This document shows positions 25,878 through 33,800 of a DNA stretch of 64,000 bases, in pieces. The DNA comes from Bradyrhizobium cajani (GTDB lineage: Bacteria; Pseudomonadota; Alphaproteobacteria; Rhizobiales; Xanthobacteraceae). The stretch spans positions 296,001-360,000 of the forward strand of contig NZ_WQNE01000003.1 in the NCBI RefSeq assembly GCF_009759665.1. The letters are read 5' to 3'. A program made the position numbers and the translations under genes. The notes beneath the pieces are model-generated. The model searched no databases, was not told the origin of the DNA, and saw only the letters and a program-made list of their open reading frames with translations. How positions within the stretch are numbered: position 1 is the first letter of the stretch; every line of letters begins with the position of its first letter.

Positions 25878-26114
25878 TCACCTCATCGCCAGAAAGACCA
25901 TGCCCCAGAGCACGGCGCAGACGGCGAGCGCGGCCGTGAGCCGTCCCGCCATGGTCATGCGCAGGATCGACCACGGCGCCGCCTGGACCGGATGCGGCGA
26001 AGCCGCATCATGGACATGGGCATGGGTGTGGTCGTGACCGTGCGAATGGCCGTGGTCATGGGAATGACCTTGGGAATGGTCGTGGTGACGGGCGTGAGAC
26101 GCGGCGGGAACCAT
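25878..26114 (-). CDS. His-rich single-helix membrane minigene, first gene of the zinc operon
   Basis: 78 residues. The first 37 are a His/Asp string (SHARHHDHSQGHSHDHGHS and similar), followed by one hydrophobic helix (about residues 57-76, AALAVCAVLWGMVFLAMR). The tail would place the His segment on one face of the membrane, where it could bind zinc near the transporter. I do not recognise a named family. A Zur-like palindrome ends nine bases before the start codon. It sits two bases from the ATPase gene, so it is almost certainly part of the zinc unit. Confidence 0.8.
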   Translation of the reverse strand: MVPAASHARHHDHSQGHSHDHGHSHGHDHTHAHVHDAASPHPVQAAPWSILRMTMAGRLTAALAVCAVLWGMVFLAMR

Positions 26115-26122
26115 GCAAGGAC

Positions 26123-26135
26123 GTTATATTATAAC
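26123..26135 (-). promoter_or_regulatory. Zur-like operator of the zinc operon
   Basis: Perfect 13-bp palindrome GTTATATTATAAC, extended by an imperfect match on both sides. It resembles the alphaproteobacterial Zur box (GTTATAnTATAAC core) and lies just upstream of the His-rich minigene, so zinc-loaded Zur should repress all six genes. Confidence 0.8.
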
Positions 26136-26160
26136 ATTACGGCTGTCCACGACCCCAGTT

Positions 26161-26241
26161 GTCATTCCGGGATGGTCCGAAGGACCAGACCCGGAATCTC
26201 GAGATTCCGGGTTCGGCTCTTTGAGCCGCCCCGGAATGACG
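26161..26241. repeat. Intergenic palindrome, family A (short form)
   Basis: 81-bp copy starting GTCATTCCGGGATGGTCCG and ending in the complementary CCCCGGAATGACG; centre TCTCGAGA. Lies between the zinc operon promoter and the split permease genes. Confidence 0.85.
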
Positions 26242-26259
26242 TCCAAGATTTTCAACCTC

Positions 26260-26760
26260 TCACGGCCTGCCGATCACCATCGCGATGGCCGCGGCCACGA
26301 ACGGGAACGGCACCGACACCGCGCAGCGGAACCAGACGAAACGGGCCGGCATGAACGGGATTTCCCACAGGATCACCCGCTGGAACGCGAACAGGGCCCA
26401 GGCGACGACATAGGCGACCACCTGCGGCACCCCGCCGCCCGACTTCAGCGCCACCGTGCCGATGGAGAAGCCGATCACCGGCCCGCCCGGGGTGGCGGCG
26501 CCGGCGACCACGGCGGACGCAACCCCGAGCCAGCCGCTGTCCGGGCCGAGCCAGCCGGTGATCACCTCCTGCGGGATGATGGCGGCGATGTAGCCGGAGC
26601 CGATCACCCCCAGCGCGATCCGCGGCACGATGTTGATGAAGTCCATCGAGCCTTCGCGCAGCGAAGCCTTGAACACTGCAGGGCCGCGGCGGAAGGCAAT
26701 CAGCCCGACGCCAAGCACGGAGCCCCAGAGCAGGATGTCGATCAGGAGCGCGGCGCTCAC
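26260..26760 (-). CDS. Permease half-protein (UPF0718-like), second partner
   Basis: 166 residues from a GTG at 26760 that overlaps the stop of the upstream half by four bases (GTGA). Four to five helices, with the family motif ATPGGPVIGFSIGTVAL followed by VAYVVAWALFAFQRVILWEIPFM. The upstream gene carries the matching ILPGGPF...AVAWEIPIM motif. UPF0718 permeases are usually single chains holding two such halves. Here they look divided between two genes, which probably make a heterodimer. Substrate unknown. Confidence 0.75.
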   Translation of the reverse strand: MSAALLIDILLWGSVLGVGLIAFRRGPAVFKASLREGSMDFINIVPRIALGVIGSGYIAAIIPQEVITGWLGPDSGWLGVASAVVAGAATPGGPVIGFSIGTVALKSGGGVPQVVAYVVAWALFAFQRVILWEIPFMPARFVWFRCAVSVPFPFVAAAIAMVIGRP

Positions 26761-27368
26761 GTCTCGTCGTCCTTCATCGCCGGCTTCGGATAGAGCCGGA
26801 CATAGACGAAGCGGCCGAGCGCGCCGGCCAGCACCGGCAGCGGCAGCGAGATCACGATCCGCCACAGCGTGAAGTCGGTGCCCATGATCGGGATTTCCCA
26901 GGCCACCGCCCGGCCGTAGCCGATCAGCGTCCAGCTCACGACCATGGCGATGGTGGCGCCGAAATCGGCGCCGACCGCGAGCAGCGCGCTCGCCACCGGA
27001 TAGGCGGTGAAGGGCCCGCCGGGCAGGATCGCACCGAAGGCGGTGCCGATCAGAAGACCCATCAGGCCGGATTTCGGCCCGAGCGAGCGCGAGACTTTCT
27101 CGTGCGGCAGGATTTCCGAGATGAGCGCGCCAAGCAGGCAGCCGGCAAGCACGCGCGGCAGGATGCCGCCGAACAGCGAGAGGTCGTGGGTGAGAATGTC
27201 GAGAACACCGGCGGTGCCGTCACGCCGCCAGACCAGACCCGCGCTCACCGCCACTAGGACCGCGATGATGATGGTCGACCAGCCGATCGGCTTGCGCACG
27301 CGCCCCGGCCGCGGCTCGGACTCCGCGTCCTCGGCAGGCGCCGGCTCTCTCGGGGAAGATTCTGACAA
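26757..27368 (-). CDS. Permease half-protein (UPF0718-like), first partner
   Basis: About 203 residues. A Pro/Glu/Arg-rich N-terminal stretch (SSPREPAPAEDAESEPRPGR) precedes five hydrophobic helices with GAILPGGPFTAYPVASALL and SWTLIGYGRAVAWEIPIMG. There is no ATG in the right place. I took the TTG at 27368, but GTG at 27422 or TTG at 27503 are possible, the last lying in the sodB terminator and so unlikely. The stop codon overlaps the partner gene's start. Confidence 0.7.
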   Translation of the reverse strand: MSESSPREPAPAEDAESEPRPGRVRKPIGWSTIIIAVLVAVSAGLVWRRDGTAGVLDILTHDLSLFGGILPRVLAGCLLGALISEILPHEKVSRSLGPKSGLMGLLIGTAFGAILPGGPFTAYPVASALLAVGADFGATIAMVVSWTLIGYGRAVAWEIPIMGTDFTLWRIVISLPLPVLAGALGRFVYVRLYPKPAMKDDET

Positions 27369-27501
27369 CGGGCTCGGGTCGGCTCGAAGGGGATGCCCGT
27401 CCTGATTAAGGGCGGCGACCACACGATGCAAACAGTTCGATAGCGGAAGCGATGCGCGCGTCGCGCAGGCCCATGCTGGCGGCAATCGAATTCCGCACAG
27501 C

Positions 27502-27529
27502 AAAAAAGGCGGCCGCGCACGCGACCGCC
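27502..27529 (-). terminator. Rho-independent terminator of sodB
   Basis: On the minus strand the hairpin GGCGGTCGCG/CGCGGCCGCC (27508-27529) is followed by six T. It lies 95 bp beyond the sodB stop, separated from it by a family A palindrome. Confidence 0.75.
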
Positions 27530-27535
27530 CTGGTT

Positions 27536-27613
27536 GTCATTCCGGGGCGATGCGCAGCATCGAACCCGGAATCTCGAGATACCGGGTTCGCCCTTCGGGC
27601 GCCCCGGAATGAC
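27536..27613. repeat. Intergenic palindrome, family A (short form)
   Basis: 78-bp copy with centre TCTCGAGA, sitting between the sodB stop codon and its terminator, as if inserted in the 3' untranslated region. Confidence 0.85.
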
Positions 27614-27624
27614 CGAGTAAATTC

Positions 27625-28221
27625 TTAAGCCTTGTCGAACAGGGACTCGACGTATTCCCAGTTCACGAGGTTCTCGACGAACGCCTTCAGATAGTCCGGA
27701 CGGCGGTTGCGATAGTCGATGTAGTAGGAGTGCTCCCAGACGTCGCAGCCGAGGATCGGGGTGGCGCCATGCACCAGCGGATTCTCGCCGTTCGGGGTCT
27801 TGGAGATCTCGAGCTTGCCGTTCTTGACCTGGAGCCAGCACCAGCCGGAGCCGAACTGGCCGACGCCGGCCGCCTGGAAGTCGGTCTTGAACTTCTCGAA
27901 GCCGCCGAGGTCCTCGTTGATCTTCTTCTCGAGCTTGCCGGGCAGCTTGGTGCCGCCGCCATTCGGCTTCATCCAGCTCCAGAAGTGGATGTGGTTGTAG
28001 TGCTGGCCGGCATTGTTGAACACCGCGGGGTTCTTGCCGAACGAGCCCTTGACGATCTCCTCAAGGGACTTGCCTTCCCATTCGGTCCCCTTGAGCGCGT
28101 TGTTGCCGTTGGTGACGTAGGCCTGATGATGCTTGTCGTGATGATATTCCAGCGTCTCCTTCGACATATACTGGCCGAGGGCGTCATAGGCGTAAGGGAG
28201 TGGGGGCAGCGTAAAGGTCAT
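27625..28221 (-). CDS. sodB: Superoxide dismutase (Fe/Mn)
   Basis: 198 residues, typical. Metal ligands are visible: His in LEYHHDKHH, His in QHYNHIHFW, and the Asp/His pair in PILGCDVWEHSYYIDYRNRR. The GGGTKLPG stretch and the Q-rich FGSGWCWLQVKNG place it with the iron-preferring group, though metal choice cannot be fixed by eye. Cytosolic: no signal peptide. It probably forms its own transcription unit, with a clear terminator downstream. Confidence 0.95.
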   Translation of the reverse strand: MTFTLPPLPYAYDALGQYMSKETLEYHHDKHHQAYVTNGNNALKGTEWEGKSLEEIVKGSFGKNPAVFNNAGQHYNHIHFWSWMKPNGGGTKLPGKLEKKINEDLGGFEKFKTDFQAAGVGQFGSGWCWLQVKNGKLEISKTPNGENPLVHGATPILGCDVWEHSYYIDYRNRRPDYLKAFVENLVNWEYVESLFDKA

Positions 28222-28468
28222 GGGTTCTTGTCCGCAACTGGTGGGAACGAGTTCTAACGGTCACCCCTTATAGAAGGTTCCTGCGTCGTTAAATACCGCC
28301 AAATTGCGAATATGCGTGATGCCACGGCGTGACCCGATTGCACAACTTCGCCGCAGCGATGTGGGCGTCTCAACCGGGCTGGCGGTTCGCCGCAAAATAT
28401 CCTTGCCTTTGAGGCGCTTATGGCGGAACGAACGCACCACGGCGCAGAGATGCGAAGAAGAGAGAGCG

Positions 28469-28996
28469 ATGAGCATCGAGATTGACATCTTGAACGGCGG
28501 CGCCTCGTGGCCGATTGCGAAGCCGCTGCTTCATGGGGTCTGGGGACCGCACATCGTCGAGAAGCTGTCCTGGGGTCACGTCAAATGGGCCAACCCCGAC
28601 CTTCGCGTGCTGATCGAGACGCCCGAGGACGGGCTCGTCTGCCATGTCGGCATCTATTTCCGCACCATCACCTGGAACGGACGCAAGGTGCATGTCGGCG
28701 GCCTCGGCGGCGTCTGCACCCGCGAGGACCGTCGCGGCCGCGGCTATGCGACCATGGCGATCGACGCCGCCATGCACACCTTGCGCGCCAACGAGGCGGT
28801 CCGCTTCGGGCTGCTGTTCTGCGAGCCGCACAATTTTGCGTTCTACGAGGCCCGCAAATGGCAACCCTTCACGGGCGAGGTCTATTGCGAACAGCCGGAG
28901 GGACGAATCCGCTTCGACTACATGGCGCCTTACGTCTTCGACGTCGTCCGTGCGCCGACGCTGGGCACGATTGACCTCTGCGGCCTGCCCTGGTGA
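28469..28996 (+). CDS. GNAT-family acetyltransferase
   Basis: 175 residues from the ATG at 28469, preceded by GAAGAGAGAG. The acetyl-CoA binding segment is LGGVCTREDRRGRGYATMAIDAAMHTL, followed by VRFGLLFCEPHNFAFYEARKWQPF. The domain covers most of the chain. Substrate unknown. About 250 bp separate it from divergent sodB, with no clear operator seen there. Confidence 0.85.
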   Translation: MSIEIDILNGGASWPIAKPLLHGVWGPHIVEKLSWGHVKWANPDLRVLIETPEDGLVCHVGIYFRTITWNGRKVHVGGLGGVCTREDRRGRGYATMAIDAAMHTLRANEAVRFGLLFCEPHNFAFYEARKWQPFTGEVYCEQPEGRIRFDYMAPYVFDVVRAPTLGTIDLCGLPW

Positions 28997-29116
28997 GCCC
29001 TGAGCGACCGGTCGGACGTCGGTACTGGGGCAAATGAGCGCGGGAATGTGATTCCATCCAGCGTTGCACTATCCTGCCGGGCTGCTATGGAGGCGCCTCC
29101 ATTTGGGGCACTGTCC

Positions 29117-29551
29117 ATGTTCAGCAGATTCGTGATTCTCTCCGCCCTCCTGGCTGCGCTGTTTGGCGCGACCGCAGCGCATGCGCAGAGCGCCGACGGC
29201 ACCTGGCTCACCCAGGCAGGCGATGCCCGCGTGAAGATCAGCAAGTGCGGCGGCGGCCTTTGCGGCGTGATCGTCTGGCTGCGTGAGCCCCACGACACCG
29301 CGACCGGCCAGCCCGCGACCGACAGCAAGAACCCCAATCCCGCCCTCGCCAGACGCCCGATGATCGGCCTGCCATTGTTCAGTGGCATGCAGCCGTCGGG
29401 TCCGAGCAAATGGTCGGGCCAGATCTACAATGCCGACGACGGCAGCACCTACGCGAGCAGCATCAGCGTCACGGGCGCGGATTCGCTGCGGGTCGAAGGC
29501 TGCGTCGGCGCCCTCTGCGGCGGCGAGACCTGGACGCGCGCGGGACATTAA
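29117..29551 (+). CDS. DUF2147-family exported protein
   Basis: 144 residues from the ATG at 29117, with a signal peptide (RFVILSALLAALFGATAAHAQ). The mature part shows the DUF2147 pattern: DGTWLTQAGDARVKISKCGGGLCGVIVWL, a YNADDGSTYASSI motif near the middle, and a final RVEGCVGALCGGETWTR. Family function is not established. The 3' end overlaps the convergent DUF3095 gene by four bases. Confidence 0.88.
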   Translation: MFSRFVILSALLAALFGATAAHAQSADGTWLTQAGDARVKISKCGGGLCGVIVWLREPHDTATGQPATDSKNPNPALARRPMIGLPLFSGMQPSGPSKWSGQIYNADDGSTYASSISVTGADSLRVEGCVGALCGGETWTRAGH

Positions 29552-30702
29552 GTCGCGGCCGCCACCATCGCCTTCAGCGCCGTTGCCGCCGAGGCGTAGC
29601 CGCCCCGCGCGCCGTCTATGAAATGCACGTGGTCGCTGCGCAGCGCCGATGGCGTGAAGCAGGTCATCATCGCGGCGTCCTGCGGGTAGAGGCCATAGCG
29701 GACGATGCCGGCGCGCGCGGCCGCCGCCAGACGGTCGCTCAGGGCGCGCTCGAGCTCCGGCGTGCAGTCGAGGATCATGCGCAGGCCGTCGTCATATTTC
29801 CTGAAGTCGGAGTTCTCGACCACCTGACGCCTGTAGAGATCGGGCACGAAGCCGCCGACCTTGAGATCAAAACGCATGATCAGATAGACGAACAGCGTAT
29901 AGGCCAGCACGCTGGCGCGGCGTGCGAGCAGTGGGCCTCCGCGCCTGGTGCGGGCCTCATAGTCCAGCCCCTGCGGCGGCCATTTCAGCGGCGGTCCCTG
30001 CGCCGGCACCGGACGGCCGCCATCCGGACTGCGCTCGACGAGGTGGATGATATCCTCGATCACCTTGCGGAAGGCATGCGGATCGGCGCCGCGCGCCGGC
30101 ATCACCAGCACCGACAGGATCAGTCCGCGCGAGGCCGGCATCACCTCGAAGCGGCAGGACAGGCCGGAGAGATCGGGCTGCGTGCCGTCGGGCGCCGGGG
30201 CGACCGCGAACTCGCCACGCTTCATCGCGGCGTCGGCGAAGGCGAGCCCGCCGCCGGAGAACATCGCATAGGACAAATTGGCCGACGGACCGAAGCGCGC
30301 GACGCGCACGTCGAGCCCCTGCGCCCGGATGGCGCTCATCGGCACCAGCGCGACGCGCATGCTGAGATCGAGATCTTCCCGCACCCAGGTCGTGGTCGCG
30401 GCCAGGGCCTCGCGGGCACGACCGAGATCGCCGGGCGCGACCGCAAAGCTCGCACCGTCGCCCCCGAACACGAAGGGGAATTCGCGCCCCTCCAACGCGT
30501 TCGTCACCGCCGCGATTACGGCGGCGCCGGCCATGTTGACCGCCTTGTAGCGCTGCGCCGCGATGGCCTTGGTGGAATCGACGATGTCGGCAACACCGAT
30601 GCTCCAGTCGTCCGGCAGCGGCGAATACAGCACCGGATCCATCAGGCTGGTGAAACCGCGGAAGACCGGAATGCCGCCGTAGAAGGATTCGCCTGATGTC
30701 AT
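29548..30702 (-). CDS. DUF3095-family protein with cyclase-like motifs
   Basis: 384 residues from the ATG at 30702; the upstream extension does not look coding. The N-terminal third contains SIGVADIVDSTKAIAAQRY and, after a spacer, EFPFVFGGDGASFAVAP. Those two segments resemble the metal-aspartate motifs of class III nucleotidyl cyclases (first Asp in a D-I-V-x-S-T context, second in G-D-G). The rest has no familiar domain. DUF3095 proteins have no assigned function that I know of. Cytosolic, no signal peptide. Confidence 0.82.
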   Translation of the reverse strand: MTSGESFYGGIPVFRGFTSLMDPVLYSPLPDDWSIGVADIVDSTKAIAAQRYKAVNMAGAAVIAAVTNALEGREFPFVFGGDGASFAVAPGDLGRAREALAATTTWVREDLDLSMRVALVPMSAIRAQGLDVRVARFGPSANLSYAMFSGGGLAFADAAMKRGEFAVAPAPDGTQPDLSGLSCRFEVMPASRGLILSVLVMPARGADPHAFRKVIEDIIHLVERSPDGGRPVPAQGPPLKWPPQGLDYEARTRRGGPLLARRASVLAYTLFVYLIMRFDLKVGGFVPDLYRRQVVENSDFRKYDDGLRMILDCTPELERALSDRLAAAARAGIVRYGLYPQDAAMMTCFTPSALRSDHVHFIDGARGGYASAATALKAMVAAAT

Positions 30703-30935
30703 CGGATGATGCCGGATGGGTTGGGAGGCGCGCTGCGCAACAGATACGCGGCAGGATCGATCCGGGTTCGCCGACCGGCCCTGCGCGACGTCCCGATCAT
30801 TGGCCGAAATGGACCCGGACAACAAGATCGCAGCGCGCTGCAATGCCGCAGTTCGTCATTGATCGGCATCAAACAGCCCGCTGCAAATCGTGTTTACTCT
30901 TGATTTATCGAAAATGATTGCGCGGGATCATCGAA

Positions 30936-31313
30936 GTGTCCGACTTCGGCAACAAGGACTCGACGTCATCCGTCAGCCGGCAGACGGGCCTCGACGCAAT
31001 CAGCGCGGTGAAGATGCCGGAAAGGGTGACCGCAGCCGTCGATGCCTGGGCTGAAGCCCACCGCCTGTCGCGCTCCGAGGCCATCTGCAAGCTCGTCGAA
31101 TTGGGGCTGAAGATCGCGCCTGCCGGACCGGCAGCCACGCATCCGGTCGCCCCGGATGCCACCCAGATCGAAGACATCGCGGTGCACGAGATCGAGCGCC
31201 TGCTCGATCCAGCATTGCCGGCCGACGAACGCGAGCGCCGCATCCGCCGCCTCACCGAGGGGCCACCGGAATTTTCACACCAGCGGATCGACCTGCCGAA
31301 GCATCGGACGTGA
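30936..31313 (+). CDS. Ribbon-helix-helix domain protein
   Basis: 125 residues from the GTG at 30936. An RHH/CopG-like DNA-binding segment is visible at about residues 28-62 (MPERVTAAVDAWAEAHRLSR followed by SEAICKLVELGLK). The C-terminal half is charged and helical. No toxin gene is next to it, so it is more likely a stand-alone regulator than an antitoxin. Start choice is uncertain; the ATG at 31014 would remove the N-terminal part but keep the domain. Confidence 0.65.
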   Translation: MSDFGNKDSTSSVSRQTGLDAISAVKMPERVTAAVDAWAEAHRLSRSEAICKLVELGLKIAPAGPAATHPVAPDATQIEDIAVHEIERLLDPALPADERERRIRRLTEGPPEFSHQRIDLPKHRT

Positions 31314-31376
31314 GCAGCCAGAGTTTTGATGCGTTTTCTTTGCGCGAACCGCGTATCCACTTCGCTCGAAAACGTT

Positions 31377-31577
31377 CTAATGCAGCTTCTCGTCCTGACG
31401 CTTGCGCACCGCCGATGCGGGGACATCGTGACAGCCGACCAGCCGCACGAATTGCTGCGGATACATTTCATGGCCGTGATCGCCGGAATTCTGATGCGAC
31501 ATCGGCTGGCAAGGGACATCGTCGGGCTTCGCGCGAGACTGCTCTGCTGACGTCCGGCCCAGGTTCGAAGCGGTCAT
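31377..31577 (-). CDS. Possible small protein, unknown function
   Basis: 66 residues, polar, with no membrane helix. The ATG at 31577 has GGGAG six bases upstream, which is the main support. The sequence is His/Gln/Pro-rich (for example MSHQNSGDHGHEMYPQQF) and belongs to no family I recognise. It lies convergent to the RHH gene in an otherwise empty 390-bp gap. Competing frames on the plus strand look less convincing. Confidence 0.4.
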   Translation of the reverse strand: MTASNLGRTSAEQSRAKPDDVPCQPMSHQNSGDHGHEMYPQQFVRLVGCHDVPASAVRKRQDEKLH

Positions 31578-31702
31578 GGACTGCTCCCTGTCGATTAGGG
31601 CAGATCGATTGACGTAACCCAACCGATTGCTGGGCATCTTACGATCAAATCCAGTGAATTCAAATTGAGCCAGATCAACTCGTGCATCGCGGCGAGGTTC
31701 CG

Positions 31703-32425
31703 CTACGCCGTATTCCCCGCGTCGATCGTGAACACAGTGCCGGTGACGTTGCGGCCGCCCTCGCCCAGGAGATATTCCGCCATGCGCGCGACGTCATCGG
31801 TCTCCGGCAAACGGCGCAGCGCGCTGCGACCGGCGATGCGCTTGCGCCCCTCGTCTGAGAGATTATGCGTGAGCTCGGTGTCGATGAAACCCGGCGCGAT
31901 CGCGTTCACGGTGATGCCGAGTTTTCCGACCTCGCGCGCGAGCGAACGGGTGAAGCCGGTGGCGGCGGCCTTGGTCGCACCATAGACCGAGAGGCCGTTA
32001 TAGCCGGTGGTGGCGATGATGGATGAGATGTTGATGATGCGCCCTGCGCCATCGGCCATCATCTGACGCGCGACGTATTTGGTGAGGATGATCGGCGACA
32101 GCACGTTGAGCTGCACCAGCGCCTCGATCTCCGAATTGTGCATGGTCGCGAGCAGGCCTTCGGTGCCGAGGCCGGCATTGTTGACGAGGCCGTAGATCGG
32201 GCCGAACTCGTCGCGCACGAGTTTGGCGAAAGCCGGGATCGCGTCGATCACCGCGAGATCGCAGGCGCGAAAATGCAGACGCCCCTCGGACCCGGCAATC
32301 GCCGCCTTGAGCTCGTCGCTCTCGCGCCGAGCGGCTGCAATCACGTTGTAGCCGGCGTCGACGAGGCGCCTTGCAATCGCAAGGCCGATACCACGGCTGC
32401 CGCCGGTGACGAGGACATTATGCAT
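31703..32425 (-). CDS. SDR-family ketoreductase (FabG-like) of the ACP cassette
   Basis: 240 residues. The NAD(P) motif is TGGSRGIGLAIARRL (TGxxxGxG), NNAG is present (LVNNAGLG), and the catalytic Ser and YxxxK are in ISSIIATTGYNGLSVYGATKAAA. C-terminal IAPGFIDTEL is typical of FabG-type reductases. The start lies eight bases inside the end of the AMP-ligase gene, so it is the third gene of an ACP-ligase-SDR unit. It probably reduces a beta-ketoacyl or aldehyde group on the carrier protein, an inference from its context. Confidence 0.85.
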   Translation of the reverse strand: MHNVLVTGGSRGIGLAIARRLVDAGYNVIAAARRESDELKAAIAGSEGRLHFRACDLAVIDAIPAFAKLVRDEFGPIYGLVNNAGLGTEGLLATMHNSEIEALVQLNVLSPIILTKYVARQMMADGAGRIINISSIIATTGYNGLSVYGATKAAATGFTRSLAREVGKLGITVNAIAPGFIDTELTHNLSDEGRKRIAGRSALRRLPETDDVARMAEYLLGEGGRNVTGTVFTIDAGNTA

Positions 32426-33800
32426 CGGTGCGCGCCAGTTTTCCGGCCGGGGTGACGTCGAGCGCCTCGACGAAGCGGATCACCGCCGGCACCTTGTGCG
32501 AGGCAAGCTGCGCTCGGCACTGGTCCAGGATCTGGTCGCGGATCTCCTTTGCCCGTCCCGGATCGGTGCCGTCGGCGAGGATCACGTCGGCCACGACGAT
32601 GCCGCCGGTGATCGGGCTGCGCCGCGACTTCGCCCGCGACATCCGTACATCGGCATGGCGGTTGATCACCGCCTCGATCTCTTCAGGGTGAACCTTCAGC
32701 CCACCGATATTGATGATGCCGCCGCGGCGGCCGACGAAATAATAGCGGTCGCCCCGCAACTCGACGATGTCGCCGCTGTCGACAAATCCGTCCGCATCAG
32801 CGAGAGCGGCGGCGTTGCGGCCGATATATGCGTGCGCGGTGCGCGTCGAGCGGATACGCAGCGAGCCGTCGACGACCTTCATCTCGACGCCGCTGCGGTT
32901 GCCGAGATAGTCGGCCGGAAAGCCTTCGAGCCCGTCATTGACGGCGAAGCCGACGCCGGCCTCGGTCGAGGCATAGGCATGGCCGATGGACGAATTCGGA
33001 AACGCCACCTTCAGCCCGTCCAGCACCGCCTGATCGGCGATCTCGCCGGAGAGGCGGACGTAGCGCGGCGCAAACTGCGTTGCCGAACCGCTCATCAGCA
33101 GCTTGCGCCAGTGCGATGGCGTGCCGGAGATGTGGGAAACGCCGCGCGCGTTCAGCCGCGTGACGTGATCGCCCAGCGCTTCATGCGGATCGGACAGCAC
33201 CATCGAGCCGCCGGAGAGGATGGCGCGGAGGAAGATTTGCAGACCGCCATAGCGGCGAATGTCGTAGAACGTCGCCCATACCGGCACAGGCCCGCGCGCG
33301 GGACCTTCGGCGACGATCACGCCGGTCAGCGCCTCCAGCGTATGGCCGGCGATTTTCGGCACGCCCGACGTGCCCGAGGTGAGCATCAGCCATTCCGTGG
33401 CGCGCTCCGTCTTCGCCGGAGCGGTGGCTTGAAGCGGCAATTGTGCGGTGACGATCAGGGCGATGCCCGAGCCCGCCCAGCGATCCGGCTCGTCAGTCAC
33501 GACGGCATCGATCCCGGCATCCGCGATCAGCACGTCGAGATGCGCCGGGTTGAGATCCGGCGGACACAGCAGCATGCGACGGGCGATGCCGTCGAGCTCG
33601 ATCATGGCAAGGCCCGACCGGAGCTGATCGGACAATTTCAGCAGCACCGCGCGGCCTGACAGCTCGTGCAGGCGGCCGCCCAGCACGGTTTGCGACAGAA
33701 TGTCGGTCAGCGACACGACATCGTGCGCGTCCGACAGCGTGCGGCCCTTCAGCTCCGCGCCAAGATGGTCGCGGAGCGCAAAGATCTCACGCGGGGACAT
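32418..33800 (-). CDS. AMP-forming acyl/aryl ligase of the ACP cassette
   Basis: 460 residues from the ATG at 33800; this overlaps the ACP gene by 14 bases and the upstream extension is a shadow of it. ANL-superfamily motifs: WLMLTSGTSGVPKIAGHT (phosphate loop), HAYASTEAG, VDSGDIVELRGDRYYFVGRRG and a C-terminal PAGKLARTD with the acyl-adenylate lysine. It is shorter than usual acyl-CoA ligases (about 510), with a reduced N-terminal domain. With an ACP gene directly upstream, it may load a carboxylic acid onto that carrier. Confidence 0.85.
   Translation of the reverse strand: MSPREIFALRDHLGAELKGRTLSDAHDVVSLTDILSQTVLGGRLHELSGRAVLLKLSDQLRSGLAMIELDGIARRMLLCPPDLNPAHLDVLIADAGIDAVVTDEPDRWAGSGIALIVTAQLPLQATAPAKTERATEWLMLTSGTSGVPKIAGHTLEALTGVIVAEGPARGPVPVWATFYDIRRYGGLQIFLRAILSGGSMVLSDPHEALGDHVTRLNARGVSHISGTPSHWRKLLMSGSATQFAPRYVRLSGEIADQAVLDGLKVAFPNSSIGHAYASTEAGVGFAVNDGLEGFPADYLGNRSGVEMKVVDGSLRIRSTRTAHAYIGRNAAALADADGFVDSGDIVELRGDRYYFVGRRGGIINIGGLKVHPEEIEAVINRHADVRMSRAKSRRSPITGGIVVADVILADGTDPGRAKEIRDQILDQCRAQLASHKVPAVIRFVEALDVTPAGKLARTDA

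Noticed and set aside
24256..26037. A 593-residue plus-strand frame across the zinc transporter genes
   Set aside because: Composition is Arg/Asp/His/Gln-rich nonsense complementary to permease and ATPase codons.
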